Shown: piece by piece, positions 36,791 to 62,560 of the stretch
How the letters are laid out: each line of letters opens with the position of its first letter
How positions within the stretch are numbered: position 1 is the stretch's first letter
Assembly: GCF_032362555.1 (NCBI RefSeq)
Contig: NC_083513.1
Location: 9,548,001-9,612,000, forward strand
DNA: 64,000 nucleotides
Origin: Amyelois transitella
Lineage: Eukaryota; Arthropoda; Insecta; Lepidoptera; Pyralidae
Direction of reading: 5' to 3'
Program-made: the position numbers and the translations under genes
Notes under the pieces: model-generated
Seen by the model: only the letters and a program-made list of their open reading frames with translations
Database searches by the model: none
Told to the model about the DNA's origin: nothing

Positions 36791-39700
36791 ATGAAGGCTG
36801 TATTTTATCTTGTGTTGTTGGGTAAGTAACTGTCATTGAAACTTAAAAATTTTAAGAGTTTATAATATTAAAAAGTTATGCAAACAAATAAGTTAAATAT
36901 AAGAAAAACACTTAGTTAATTGAACTAAATACAATAGATTTTTTAAAGAAATTTTCATATTTATTGAGTACGTACTCGTTGGTAGCTTAAATAATTATAA
37001 TAAAGATTGAGATTGACAATTCCAAAAACCAACATTGTTTAAATAGGTAGGTATGTAAGATCTATTGGTGTTTGGAGTTTGGATCTTTTGGTTCACCTTT
37101 AACCAAAGCTGTTACATTTCGTGAGATATACGACTGTATATAGTCTTATTTAAAAAATAATAGGACCACTCCATCTCTTTCCCATGGATGTCGTAAAAGG
37201 CGACTTAGGGATAGGCTTACAAACTTGAGATTTTTTTTTAGGCGGTGGTCTAGCAACCTGTCACTATTTGAATCTCAATTGTATCACTAAGCCAAACAGC
37301 TGAGCGGGGCCTATCAGTCTTTTCAAGGCTGGTGGCTCTGTCTACCCCGCTAGGGATATAGACGTGATCATATGTATGTATGTATGTAGTTATGTTTAGC
37401 AAAAATATTCCGATGATATCTGATCAGTGGATACGCGAGCCAGAAACCGCAGTATTAATCGTGGAATACATTATAAAGGTCTCTATAATTATATTCTACC
37501 ATTGAATTGTACTCAATATTGAATACAAATCACATCTTTATCATTTACGGGGTAGACTGAGTTAATAGTCCTAAAGAAGACTCGAAGGCCGCGTCCCACT
37601 GGATGGCAATGGTATTAAGAAGCTGATAATGATAGTTTGCCTAAAAGAAGACGTGTGATAAAAGCTATTCTCTTTATTGATTTTTATAATATACACGGAA
37701 AAAGATGATCAGCAGACACAGTTATTATCAAATTACTTATTAATATACATATATGTATATAGATACTATTATAAAATTTTGACAATAGGTCTTTTTTTTG
37801 TTAAGTACCTACCTACAATTTTCTCTTATTCCATAACATATAGAAATCTTTCTACCACCTTACGGCCTCTGTGACGCAGCGGTAATACGCTTGTCTGTGA
37901 CATCGGAGGTCCCGGGTTCGAATCCCGGTCAGGGCATGATGAAAAACGAACTTTCTCTGATTAATCTAAGTCTTGGATTCTTTATCTACATATCTAAGTA
38001 TTTATTATAAAATATAGTATCGTTGAGTTAGTATCTCGTAACACAAGTTTCGAACTTACTTCGAGGCTAACTCAATACATACATATTATCACGTCTATAT
38101 CCCTTACGGGGTAGACAGAGCCAACAGTCTTGTAAAGACTGATAGGCCACGTTCAGCTGTTTGGCTTTAAGATAGAATTGAGATTCAAATAGTGACAGGT
38201 TGCCAGCCCATCGCCTAAAAGTAGAATCAAGTTTGTAAGCCTAGCCCTAACTCAATCTGTGTAATTTCTCCCGTATGTATTTATTTATTATTATTTACCT
38301 AGGGCTCGGAGGTGTGGTGACCGATTTAGCAGGAGAGTGTGACATGGCTGGCTTCTACCTGGAGCTTGGCTGCTCCGCTGTCCCAAAAACAGACAACTCC
38401 ACCATCTGCCCAGACGCCTTCCAGTGTCCTGACTTACATCCGGACCCAACCAAATGTTACTACAAGTGAGAGATCCAAGATTTATTTTGATTATTCGGAA
38501 GTATGGTGAATGACTAACTTCAAAAGGTCTCGAAGTCAGAGAGAGATCCTGATACGAAGTAAAAAAGTAAACCAAAATATTTTTTTATTTTCTAGAGCAC
38601 TTGTCTTTTTTCTGCATATAAAGTCGGTATACCTTGACCCCTTGGGTATATGCTGTCTTTAGTGGACTCTTACGAAGAAGTGAGAGAGAAAGAGACTCTT
38701 TCTCACACAATGAGAAGCATATAAAACTATCGGGTTTTCATTTCATTCTGCTCCATGCTATGAGATATATGCATTGATCATTATAATCAATACATTACAA
38801 TACATTAAACTTACATTATGACATATTCAGCACTATAGGAAGAACCTATATCCTATGACTTATAAGCACGACTACCATATCTAGATCATATCATCATTAT
38901 AAACAACAATAGTAGCATTGGCTGCATCATGCGTGGAATAATGATGAGGTGACTCTGTCTTCAGGGCTTGAATCCTGATTTGAATCTGAACATCTGATTA
39001 TTTACGATCTTTAAGACTTCCCTGGACACGAAGGTTTTCATTTTCTTTGTTGATGATACATTTGATTTTAACGAAATTGCGCTAAAATTACTATATCTAT
39101 CATTTAACCTTCTATTAGTCTTATGATTTCGTTTCTACAATAAAACATAATACAAGGAAATTGATACTCCGAGAACTTCAGATATCATTTCTCCATTTCA
39201 TTGTAATTCTTAATATCGAAGGATGTTATATGCATAAAATTTTGTATATAGATAGATATTTTGATAAGAATGTATCTCTAGATATAATTAGGGCTGATTT
39301 TTGCGTTTACGATTATGTAGTACCAAAGTACTCCGTCATACTAATTTTCATTTACAAAAGCTAACATTAAATAAAATTAAAAAAAATAAAAGCTTTATTC
39401 ATCTCAACGCAATTCACAATTTGATTTCAAAATTAGCTAAGGTAACAATCAGGAATTGTGTTAGAACGATACATAATACGAGTAGGTACTAAGGAGTATC
39501 TCGGAATTTCACTAGAGGACTTGCAAATATTTGATCGGCAACTCTCTATATTCCTGGGTAAATAAGACCTTCTTCAAAGATTTCATTATGTAGACATGTC
39601 AAATATTATTACGGCCATGAACTTCGTGTCTTCGCCCTTCTGAATCACAATAAAACATATGTATTTATCCCATCTCCTAAAATGTATATGAGTAAAAATT

Positions 39701-42700
39701 TACAAAAAAATTCTCGTGAAGTTTTTTGTACTGGTGCCGTGAACCACACGGCACCTGTACAAAAAAGAATAGGATCACTCCATCGCTTTACCATGGATGT
39801 CGTAAAAGGCGACTAAGGGATAGGCTTACAAACTTGGGATTCTTTTTTAGGCGATGGGCTAGCAACCTGTCACTATTTGAATCGCAATTTTACCATTAAG
39901 CCAAATAGCTGAGCGTGGCCTATCAGTCTTTTCAAGACTGTTGGCTCTGTCTAGCCGACAAGGGATATAGACGTGACCATATGTATGTTTCCTCAGTTAC
40001 CATGTCCTATATATTATGTCGTGTAGCACTGAAATCTTTGAAACGAACAAAAAATTTGCTTATTACGAGTTTAAGCTAAATAGTGATTAAAACATACAAA
40101 CATTTACTAATATATATTACTTAATACACACTCATCATAACAGGCTCATGATCTATTACATCATGTATAATCACGCAATGCACTTTCAATGTGGGTAAGT
40201 GAGCAACAAACAGTTCCTTTGGCAAGCACTCGAAATGTTAAATAAATATTATTATCAGACATATTCCTTGCGAAAGTGATTCTGCAAACGCCACTTGACC
40301 TCGTGAAAGATGTGGACTTTTTGCTCGACAAAAAAGATGGAGGCTGCGTCACGACCTCGGCCTCTGACCGCTCGGAAATCCCCCCGCCTTGGCATTGTCT
40401 GTAACTAGTTCAATAAAGGACAGTTTTCTTGATAAGGAAATGAGATTTGCCGATTAAGTTGTTTTGTGTAAAAAAACTTTTGCCCAGCAATTATTGTCAG
40501 CAGAAAAAGGGGTGTTTTAAATTCCGTTCGATTCATAGAAATTAGAATATTAGTCTTAGTTTTTCATTTGATTCCTTTGGTTCCTATTTTCCCGGAGAAA
40601 AGATGAGTTCCTATAAAAAAAAACCTTTTCTCGTCCCAGTTCCTATAAAAGCCCGATTTAGGATTTCATGTCAAATCCAGCTTCATACTCTCTTTTCTTT
40701 TTTATACTTGACTTCATGTAATTTATTTAATAACTCAATTCTTATACTTAATTCAATCTCAATACCATCATTAACCACACAACTGAACGTGGCTTTTCAG
40801 ACTTTTCAAACTGTAAGCTCTGTCTGTCCAAAAAGGGATAAAGACGTGATTATATATGGATTGATAATCACATCTCAATTTCACATATTTCTAGAGGCGT
40901 ACCATACAAGGACCGCTCGAACATCCCCCAGAACATCATCAACAACCCTTGTTCGCAAGCCTGCAGCTGCCAGGTCTCCGGGGGTCCCAGGTTCGAGTGC
41001 GCGGCCGTGGACTGCGTGGAGACCTTCGATGTGGACCTACAGCAGCAGTGCATCAGCACTTACGACCTGGAGTCATGTTGTAGTACTGGAACTGTTTGTG
41101 GTAAAATCTTCCTTCCATCGACCAAATGTTATCATGATATACCTAGATCAGTTAATCCTGATTCTGGTGGTTTGCTTTTCAATGTAATAAAATTTCTTTT
41201 CAGTCTTTTCAAGACTGTTAGCTCTGTCAGCCCCGCAAGGGATATAGACGTGATTATATGTATGTATGTAATAATAATAAATGAATCCGGCCCACTGATG
41301 TTAGCTAGCTTAGACGCGGATTTTCGTCCTTGAAGATGTATTTACTTAAAAAACGTTTTGGAAATAAAATGAAACTATTTCTGAAAACTCATCTTGAGGC
41401 TAATTTAGGTCAAGTAGATCAAAGACGTTATGTGTACTATTATTCGATTTAAGATAAGGTCAGTTACCTAATAATAATGGGTTCATTGGCAGACGAAAAT
41501 GGCAATTCAATCCATTTAAAGCAAGTCCAACTCTTAACAAAATACCTAAAGCCATACTTAGATGTATTTACAATAAAATGTATTTTTTTTTGTGAAGATA
41601 TAGTATGATTTTACAGGGCTATAAGACATTTACGTTCATATGTTTGGGAATCATAATGTTATCATCATCTGAATAATTATTCCCTTCAATCCACAGGAAC
41701 AGATGCTATCGCTGCTTTGAAAACCTGCGAGGTTGACGGCAAAACGTACAGAGTGGGAGAAGCTTTCGAGCCCAAGAATACCAGGAAAACCTGCATCTGC
41801 ACGGGAGAATGGAACGGCTCCACCGAAGGGGCGTACTGCAGGGACATCAGCTGTGGCCTCGAAATCCACTATCAGGACATGGTGGCCCAGAACTGCGCGC
41901 CTGTCTTCGTACGCAATACACGGAGTTGTCCGATTGCTTTCCAATGCCGTGAGTATCTATACATACATACATACATACATATGGTCACGTCTATATCCCT
42001 TGCGGGGTAGACAGAGCCAACAGTCTTGAAAAGACGGAATGGCCACGTTCAGCTATTATTTGGCTTAATGACAGAATTGAGATTCAAATAGTGACAGGTT
42101 GCTAGCCCATCGCCTAAAAAGAATCCCAAGTTTGTAAGCCTATCCCTTAGTCGCCTTTAACGACATCCATGGGAAAGAGATGGAGTGGTTCTATTCTTTT
42201 TGTATTGGTGCCGGGAACCACACGGCACGGTAAGTATCTATCTTTATTTTTATAAGGGTGCAAATATAGTATGTATTCGTGTAAAAATAAGCGACGAAAT
42301 CAACACCACCTACAAAAAGCGATGAATTTAGCGCCAACTTCAAAACATTTCAGTTTTTTCACAAATTCCACGCGAACTTTAGTTTTTACTTCGATGCAAG
42401 GTTCCCTATGTTCTTCTCCAGACTCTTGTTTTATACATACATACGTGGTATTTCAAGAAGATTAATTCATTAGATAACCCTTTAAGCGGTAACAAATAAA
42501 CTTACTTTTGGATTTATAACATTAATTGGGAAGTTGGGATGTGGGTGTGTTTTTGTTTCAAAATTTCGTTCAGTAGGTACGTAGTTTGTGAGCAAAAGGA
42601 TCAACTTATTGTACGAGTATATAATATTTTATTTACTTATATACTCTTTTCGCGGGTTTTCGCTCCCTTGGGAAATGCCAGAAAAACAGCCTATGTTACT

Positions 42701-43315
42701 CCCGAAGTTCTATTATATATGTCTGTCAAATTTCGTGAAAATTAGCGCAGTAATTTTTGTACAAAAAAGATTTTTTCTGTTTATTATTAGTGTGGATGTG
42801 GATAAATAGAAGTATATGAAACAGAGGTATAACTTTGTTTTTGGGCAATTTGCTGTAATTGCCTATGTAAGAACCATTATATTATAAATCATTAAAAAAA
42901 ACAAAACTTGTTATTTGTCATTATGGGACATTTCAGTATCACTTAACAATTGTCATATCTTTTGGTTTCACAAAGTTTCTTTTGGTTTCACACACATTTG
43001 GTTGAAGTCAAAACAATTCTTTAAACCAAATTTACTGCCACTTCCAAAGCGAAGGAACGAGCAGAAGAATCGGTAACAACCTGCACTGCAGCATTTTCTT
43101 TCATTTAGTCAAGATATAATTTTTTCCTTCCAGCTTCGCCCACATCGAAAGTGGTGCGTGGTCTGAACCGGCGCGGGGTCAACTCAGAGTGTTCCTTCGG
43201 GAACATGACCTTGTCTGTGGGAGACGAGGTCACCGTGGGGGAGACCTGCATGCGGTGCTCGTGTGAAGTCCCGCCGTTCGTCACCTGCACTAAGCAGGTC
43301 ACGTGTGATAATTAG
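36791..43315 (+). CDS. Secreted Cys-rich protein with VWC-like modules
   Basis: Five exons join in phase: 36791-36821, 38303-38465, 40895-41100, 41697-41948 and 43134-43315, giving 277 residues. Exon 1 is a signal peptide start (MKAVFYLVLLG). More than twenty cysteines follow. Three stretches look like von Willebrand factor C modules: one around residues 60-110 (NPCSQACSCQ, then CAAVDC), one around 140-185 (CEVDGKTYRVGE, then CICTGEW and CRDISC), and one at the C-terminus (ECSFGNMTLSVGDEVTVGE, then CMRCSCE and KQVTC). Such modules often bind growth factors of the BMP type or matrix proteins, but I do not recognise this gene and claim no ligand. Introns contain SINEs of both families. A poly(A) signal is at 43644. 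It is tail to tail with the collagen gene. Confidence 0.85.
37155..37387 (+). mobile_element. (TATG)n SINE
   Basis: The body from aataggaccactccatctc to (ATGT)n is intact, but the head (gccgtgtgg) is missing. Confidence 0.85.
37864..38290 (+). mobile_element. tRNA-headed SINE interrupted by a second SINE
   Basis: Head, body and tail match the element at 1277. It is split by a (TATG)n SINE insertion at 38077-38246. Confidence 0.85.
38077..38246 (-). mobile_element. (TATG)n SINE, truncated, nested
   Basis: It is inserted in the body of the tRNA-headed SINE and flanked by a 10-bp duplication ctaactcaat (38067-38076 and 38247-38256). The head is missing, as expected of incomplete target-primed copying. 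Confidence 0.85.
39733..39985 (+). mobile_element. (TATG)n SINE
   Basis: A near-full copy. Its head is preceded by a short inverted piece, so that GGTGCCGTG faces CACGGCACC. Confidence 0.85.
40776..40862 (+). mobile_element. (TATG)n SINE, 3' part
   Basis: A diverged tail half ends 32 bases before the acceptor of VWC gene exon 3. A second tail half lies at 41200-41272. Confidence 0.65.
41957..42229 (-). mobile_element. (TATG)n SINE, full length
   Basis: A well-kept copy with a (CATA)n tail, starting nine bases into VWC gene intron 4. Confidence 0.9.
42250..42790 (+). mobile_element. Non-LTR retrotransposon 3' fragments
   Basis: Two pieces are seen: about 42330-42530, related to 27930-28176, and about 42650-42790, with caaatttcgtgaaaattagc. 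Both are LINE-tail-like, without coding sequence. Confidence 0.5.
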
Positions 43316-44784
43316 AATTTTAGGAATTTTATGAAGTCTGAATATGGAAATGGCGGAAACACAAATGTTAGAATGTGTTTAGTGCGCAGAAATTTTAATA
43401 TTTAATATTTTTTCAGATTTCTGTGGAGTAAGTAGTGTTGGTTTTATTTTTATTATTTGTGTCTTTCGACCTATTTTAACTGTACCTAAATGTTGACTTA
43501 TATTGGATATCACTAAGTAACCACACAAGGGTGCAACGTTGCAATTATAAAAAAGCCTGTATTTACAGAAGGTAACAAAATGTAGGGCTTATATAACTTG
43601 TACCTAAGGCCGTAAAAAATTCAACTTTTTCATGAATTGAATGAATAAAGCATTAGGTATTAATGTGAACTTTAGTAAAGTTGTTAATGAGCTGAAGCAT
43701 AAGGCAATGTAGTGAACAAGTTTCAGACTAAAGTATTTTTAACTGTATCACGTATGTACTGTACGTACTCCAATATTTACTGAAAGTGATATTTCTATAT
43801 TGAGAGTATTTTATTTTCTCAAATCATTAATGTTAATAAATAGATTATGTACTTACCTATATTTTTAAATATGCAACATAATAGAAATTAAAAGAGTAAA
43901 TTGGATATAAAATGTTTTATTACTTGAAGCTATGTTTCTTTTAATATTGTCATATATTATATTATCTACGACTTATAACATTTTTTTGGAGACAAACTTA
44001 TTAGGAACATAATATTATGGTACTTATTATATCTTACTTAAAATTATTACTTTTTCGTACTTAGGTATAATTCAGCATTCAAATATCTAGTTAAAGTTAA
44101 AGATATATTTACATTATGTACATATAACACAGCCTTAGACCTTTGTAAATTTATAATAACATTGTGACGACTATTTTTAATTAAGTACTTACTTAAATAC
44201 TAGGTATTAATATTACGTATCAATAGGTAAAATACTTTGCAAGAATTTAGTTGCATTGTTTATTAAAACTTATATCTAAAAAAATGCTTAAAATATAATA
44301 AAATGTTCAAATTTCTAAAATAACCGCTTTATACTTACTTAATATTTTTTTAAAGACATATGATCAGTTAATTGTAAAACACATTATTGCTTAGATAAGT
44401 ACTTATAAGTAAGAATTGAGATACCTCATTGACTTGCTTCAAATCTATCCAAATAATCGAGACTATCCTATAATGATAGCTAGGCGAGAAGCTTCTAAAT
44501 CCACCTTCATTCCTCACCATCGTCCATCTTTCTCCGTTCGATCTGAACCCTCTTGCAAGGCTTCTCACCAGCTTGGTCCATGGTTACACACACATGCACT
44601 TTTTTCTGAATGTGTAACCAATATATGCCCATCTCAATATCGACGCTATGCACAAAACGTTTTCATACTAATTCATTGCATTTTCCATCAACATCATCAT
44701 TCATTAGTTATTGTCATTCAAATATCTTAAGCCTTTTTTCTCATTGGTAATCCTTTGATTTCGTGACATCTCGATTTTATCGCG
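43316..44784. other. Convergent spacer between the VWC and collagen genes
   Basis: Very AT-rich. It holds a poly(A) signal for the VWC gene (43644) and, for the minus strand, AATAAA read from 44264-44259. No gene was recognised. Confidence 0.5.
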
Positions 44785-56328
<11,544 letters not shown>

Positions 56329-58619
56329 ACCTACAGGCAATAAGCATTAATCTATTTCTTCTTCCTCATGAGAGCATCCTTATCAATCTGGTGAGGAGCC
56401 CGGAGTGCGACTTAGACCACGAACCTGGATTAAGTAGGCTAGGCTATAAAAAAGTTACGATTTCAGCAGTAGAAGTGTGTGCAATATGTATCTAGCTATA
56501 TGCAGACTACAGTCAATATGATTGCATCGTCCGTAGGTCACTGGAACGACATAAATCAAACATTGCTCTGCTCCTGACATCTTTAGACGATTGAGAAATT
56601 ATACGTCTTGGTGTCCCCAATAGATTGCCTGCATAACTGGACTCATTTTAGGGCTGATTCATCGCAATCAATGTAACAGGTTCGTGTACATATGAATGTT
56701 GTATAAATATTAGTATTAATTAAGTAAACGTTTTCTTCAGTCACGTTATTTCCTCTTTTCCATAATGTAATTTAGAAATGACGGTACAATAGAAGTGCGC
56801 ATATTATGAAGATGATTAAAATTTCATCGATGTAATTTTGATCTCAACGGGTTTTCAAACAAATTTTCATGGATATATTATAATTGCTATTCGATTTAAT
56901 TTAAAGATCCGACTGACTCGACTTATCTTGGTGTTTCATCCATATTAGTTCGAGTGTTATACCTCATTGAGATCCCAACCTTTTACTCATAACGCACATT
57001 TTAATGGGTATTATGAGAAATGGAACAAATCAAGTGACTCCATAATCGTAAAACCTGTGACGTCATCTCATCAAAGTAGCAGCCAATAAATCACAGACAT
57101 AGATCTAGATAGAACTCGCGAAATCACTTGGCGTACAAAAAGTATATCATTTGTGTTGATGTTTCCTTCGAACTATTGTCATCGTCAACGGAATTAAATA
57201 TAGTCGTTTTATCTTAAAATAAAAAATAAGTAAAATCTACATAAAGTTGATCGAATATATTATGCCTTATTTTACATTTTGTTGTTGCTCACGATGTTTT
57301 CAGTCACCATCATAGGTTTTTAATCAGAGTTTAGACTGGCGGTGTCTAACTGTATCTATGTCTGTGCAATAAATCGTAGACGCCTCTGCGAGAGACACCA
57401 GTCTACGTAGAGCTGACAAGGCTCAATTGCCGACTGTAATAATTATTTTAGCAACGATGCAATGCGTGTGAATGAACCAATTCATTTATTGGACACTGGC
57501 CTGAAATATATTGCGCGCTGGATTGATTTTAATAAGTACTTATTAAAATTTATGAGTTATGAATGAATTATGAGTGATATTTTTATTTTAGCATATTTTT
57601 TTAATATTTATGGAATAAATTGTTTCTATGTACATATTATACTGACTACATTGCTAATGAAAAATATATCAGTAAAGAAATTGAATACCTATAAATCTTG
57701 ATTTAACAATAAAAAAAGTAACAAGTTAAGTGGATTCGGTCTACAAATATTATTAGGTCATTGGCCACTTTCGCTCATTGAAATTTCGGCAACAGTCATC
57801 CTAAATTGGTGCGTTATGCGTTATTGATATTAATAGCATGTTAATGGCAACATTGACGATCTAATAAAATTGATTTTTAACGCGTTTTTATTAGTTTTTT
57901 GACACATACAACTGAGATTTGATGAATCGATATCGTGAAAATAATTGGCTGTGTAAAACACTTCTTCTAAACGTTGTTTTGTTTTCTTATTGAAAATTCA
58001 CTTTATACCGAGGGCGTAAAAAATGTGCCTTCCAATTGGCCAGATTAAAACCTCGGATTTCTATAGAACGCCATTAAATTTAATTTTTTTTTTTTCAATC
58101 TGAAACGAAAATAAACAGCAATCGTCTATCAGTAACTTGCGTACGTATAATGGTAAACTGATATAAATAAATTATTGATCGTACCGACTATCTCGTAAAT
58201 ATTAACGAGAAACATTGGATTTCTAAATTGAACGCCGTATGCATATATTTTTGACAACAACATACATATTTGAGACATAAAAAAATGCGCGGTAACCTCT
58301 TAACGTAAACACAAACACACAACTCATTATTGATTCATTTCACAAAAAACACACGTTATTAGCTCTAAAGTACAATAAGCGGTATTTTCAAAAGAGCGTA
58401 TAAGTATTATATATTTTTTTTAAATAATAGAAAGCTGAACTCTGGTCTAAATATCAATAGTATAGTCAACGAGTCAAACAGAACGCTTCATCGAAGTGGA
58501 TGGAAAAAGTAATAAAAACAAATGGTATTTAGTATTTGTAATTTTTATGAATTTAATATTCATCTCTTATCATATGTTTTGGCAAATAAAATTATCTCGT
58601 CTTAACTCTCTCACCTTTG

Positions 58620-58930
58620 CGTATTCCCAGTTACATCTTCCACTGTAATGCTTCGTTACCGGGACGCTCCTTCTGAATTCGACGAAGTCTCTAAATTTAA
58701 GTCCATTGGCTTATCATCTTTTTCCACGTCTAGCTAGGATTTCTTCGGCCTACCCTTTTTACCTCAGACCAGCAGATGTGGCATGGTCCCACATTGGTTA
58801 CCTAATAGCGTGCAGGCTTTCCGAAAGACATGATCGTACTCGTAGAAGGTTCCTTGAATCACCGTCTGCCATGTGGTGGACATGAAGCCTGCCGTGATAC
58901 GTGGGTTCCTCTCGCGGTCTCTCCGCAAAA
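58620..58930 (-). pseudogene. Degenerate non-LTR reverse transcriptase C-terminus
   Basis: On the minus strand one frame reads GRPKKS, a stop, then LDVEKDDKPMDLNLE, like the GRPKKSW-LDVIKDDM end of insect LINE polyproteins. Stops and drift show it is long dead. Confidence 0.5.
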
Positions 58931-59298
58931 CTCCGCATATCCGGTGTAAAATGATAAGTATTTAGAAAAGCTAAACATGGCCTATCTGTCTTTAAGACTG
59001 TTGGCTATTTGACGTGATTTTGACGTGACGTGATTCAAGAGATTCAATAAGCAATATTTTTCGGGGAATTCCCGCCTAAGCGGTGAATACATAGTATTCT
59101 AGATATTAGAGCAACTTTCACCTCTTTTAAAAATCCGGTATCATTTATTATATACCTATCACTTTTCAGACACTTTAACTACATAAGGTTGCATTGAACA
59201 TTATCTAGTGCGATAATTAGTCATATAATTGGGTAAGCCTCATTATTGCTTTTTAAGGTGATGATGATGAATGATGATGAAGTAACTGTTGAACTGAC

Positions 59299-59345
59299 CT
59301 GCGAGTCCGAATACGATGGGGGTGCGCGGCCGCCCGTGCCGCTCC
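59299..59345 (-). promoter_or_regulatory. Candidate non-coding first exon and promoter of the collagen gene
   Basis: A GC-rich island in AT-rich DNA. On the minus strand a TATTTAAT box (59379-59372) lies about 30 bases before the island, and the island ends in CTCGCAG followed by the donor GTCAGT. The coding start exon has an acceptor (ctgtag, then GTATG) right before its ATG, so an upstream non-coding exon is expected. The exact start is a guess. Confidence 0.35.
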
Positions 59346-60419
59346 GAATGCGCAGGCGTCGCCGGGATACCATTAAATATGCGTGAGCGATGACCCTAAA
59401 GATCTAGGAACGCAGGGGCTACCAACTTTAAACTGCATTGCACTTCTAGTTTGCCGTACTTGTCCATTTTTGTCCAAAATTATCTCTCAACACAATGTAA
59501 AATACTTTTTAAGGCTCTCTTTTTGTCACTACAGCAGAATTACCTACATAATGATGAGATTGCTTTTACAAAAGGTTTACACACACATACATACACTTTA
59601 CAGAAAAACAGATTTAGATAATTATGGGGGAAGATACCCAAAAAGTATGAACTCACTCATATGTAGGTAGACGCCTCAAAGTTATTTTAATTTGGTCAAT
59701 ATTAAAACGAAATTTGATATAGCCCAAAAGTCTTATTCAATATTTTTTTATCAGCTCTGAATGGAGGAGAATTTAATAAAGGCGCAAGGAGGTTTTGAGA
59801 TTACGAGTAAGTACATAGCAAACATTCCATTTGGCAAAGGCCTCGTAGCTCGCTATTGTCAAGGCTTTGTCTTATAATTAACTTCTGAGTAAATGTGATC
59901 CTTTCCGAGAACAAAAAAAATTGCTTGCGTAATTAATTTATAGATCTATATTTCTAAGAATCATTAATTGCTTCATTTTGATCTAATTCCTCTATTTGAT
60001 GTGGTCGTTGTAAAATACATTTTTTTACTAAATAGAGCATTCAATATTTTAATGCCATATTTTAGAAAATACTTTTTCGACTCTGTCACTCCCTACAAAA
60101 ACTGAAATAAACTTTGCGACATTTTTTTATTCGGGCCGCAGCATCTTAAGGTTGGTCAGCCCATTTTCAGCCAATAACTAGGCCGCAATCTAATGTGGTA
60201 TAGCAATCGGCATCATAACGCACCAATTCTTAAAGTAAATGACCACTTTTTAATTGTGTGGGTCAACCGGCGCACGCGCGGTCATTGAGCGGATGCGCCG
60301 TTGGTGACAGGTTTATTTTTAAATTTCAAATCGTTAATAGTATATGGCCAGTATTAAATAACTAATATTAATATTTGCCTATTAATTGTAGTAGTTAGGT
60401 TGCGTTGACCTGCAAAGGT

Positions 60420-60520
60420 TGCGAAGGTCAGACGGTGGAAGCTTCGTGTAAAAACCTGACTTACCCAATACTGGATCATGGTCAACAGGCACACCGGGCT
60501 CGTCTAGAGAAGAGGTGAAG
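60420..60520 (+). mobile_element. LINE 3'-end fragment
   Basis: It matches the element at 1098 around cttcgtgtaaaaacctgact and catggtcaacaggcacacc. Confidence 0.5.
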
Positions 60521-61814
60521 ATGTTACCACGATTTACGCCAGAAGGAAATAAGTATTTGTTTTTGGTCTGTAAGTATTATACTTATTTCTTTAAATTTCC
60601 ATTTCTACGGGTGCTCAAATTTTTAAGCATCTATGAAACATATTACGTCCTCAACAAATAAAACAAAAGTCATAGATAAGTGCTTTTTGTTCTCCTACGA
60701 CATCTACTACAGGAAGAGATATGACGTGATGTCAGAATCTCGTAAACATAACTCGCAATTTTGTCAAACAGGTAATGTCACTTTTCGTTTTTCCCTTCTC
60801 ATTGGAGCCCGGGATCATGAAACGTCCCTATATAATCTGTACACGTTTTTTATATGAAAAAAGCAACACCGAAGGTCCCCGAGCTAATGCAGTGGGTGGT
60901 AAAGGACAGAAATTAAAATTTACATGCAGTTAATTTAAAAATATTTTAAACCGATATAAGTGTGTACCTACAATGATAGACAGTCATCAACCGATTCCCT
61001 CTTTCTACATAAAAGTACAGTAATTTAAGTAGTTACCTACGTCTAGTTTGCACGGTAATATAAATTGATCGACGGTTATCTTATAAAGAAATATAAAGGA
61101 ACTTTTAACGATAGTGGAAAAGCGTCGCTTTCGACGTAACTAAATTAATTACGGTGAAAGCACTTGTTAAGGGAGGGCGCCCGCTATTACTCAATTGTTT
61201 GTCAGGATATTGCTTGACACCCTTATACACTTGTATGAAAATAATATAATAGTCACAGAGACAGCCAACAGACTTCAATTAACAGCTTACAATTTTCGAC
61301 AATACGAGTAGGTTAAAATCACATGGTTCAAATGAGAAACAGACAAGCGTGGTATGGAAGTTTTTCTATTATAATGTGAAGTGGACTGGTTTGCTTTATA
61401 TAGTAAAGGCCCCAAAGTTATGCTTAGTAATTATTAACTTTAGTTGGTATCGATACTTAATATCTTAGATTCACGAAAAGTTAGTTAGGTATACGTCATG
61501 CCTCGGTCGGAAAAATTACCCGAAAAACCCTGGTAATGTTTATTTCTGTCTCAGAAATTTCACTACCAGACAATTGAAAACAACAGACAATATAAGAAAT
61601 CAACAATTGGGACGAAATAAGTCTTAATAAAATTTTCCGTACAGTCTAACGTGACCTTAATAAAAAGAAAAGCTTTATTAGATGTCGTGTCAGTGACGGC
61701 CGCCCTTAGGACTGAGGACATGTGACCAAACTGTCGACTTGAAAAGACATGTACGGAATTCTCTTGCAGTGTGTACAGACTTGTGTTACGGTGAGTGAAA
61801 TTGTACTTTATTTA

Positions 61815-61990
61815 TATACTAGCCTTTGCCCGCGGATTTCGTGAACATTATCGTTTATCGTAAACCCCACGGGAACAGTCTTTTTCCGGGATCAAAGAGA
61901 CATTTTTTTTTTAATACTTAGGACTATATGTGTGCCAATTTTAAGAAGATTGCTCAACCCTAAAGAACGTGGAAAAATAATTTCGCCTCT
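61815..61990 (+). mobile_element. Non-LTR retrotransposon 3' end
   Basis: It begins actagcctttgcccgcgg and includes ccacgggaacag and tgccaattttaagaagattg, a layout shared by many lepidopteran LINE tails. Confidence 0.6.
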
Positions 61991-62342
61991 TACAAAACCA
62001 ATTGAAAAGAGATACTTACAGTGGGATAACGACAAACTATTCAAAATCATCAGGAAATCATACAAACAGATTTAAAAATAAAAGGTACAAAAGTTTCAGT
62101 TACTAAGTCTACAAAGTGTATTCAAACTATTTTAATTAAAAACTGCTAGTCTTACAAATGAACCGACACCACAACATAAATTTTACCCACCCACAAAGTT
62201 TGACCCAAAAAATATTTCGTTTGAGTATTTTATTGTGTGAAAATTGTTTGGTACCTAAATGATTAATTTTGAGTACACTCAGTTAGGTATCTGTTATTTT
62301 AAAACTGAACAGGGATAAGCACTAAGTGACAATTAGGAAGAT

Positions 62343-62560
62343 ACATACAAATGGTCACGTCTATATCCCTTGCGGGGTAGACAGAGCCAACAGTCTTGAA
62401 AAGACTGAATGGCCTCGTTCAGCTATTTGGCTTAATGATAGAATTGAGATTCATATAAAGTGACAGGTTGCAAGCCCATCGCCTAAAAAAAGAATCCCAA
62501 GTTTGTAAGCCTATCCCTTAGTCGCCTTTTATCTATTGGTGCCGGGAACCACACGACACT
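62343..62560 (-). mobile_element. (TATG)n SINE
   Basis: A good copy with a gap near the head (the segment after cgccttttat is missing). Confidence 0.85.

Noticed and set aside
60633-60772. Small ATG-initiated frame ending at a GTAATG donor
   Set aside because: It has no partner exon, no signal peptide and no resemblance to a known family.
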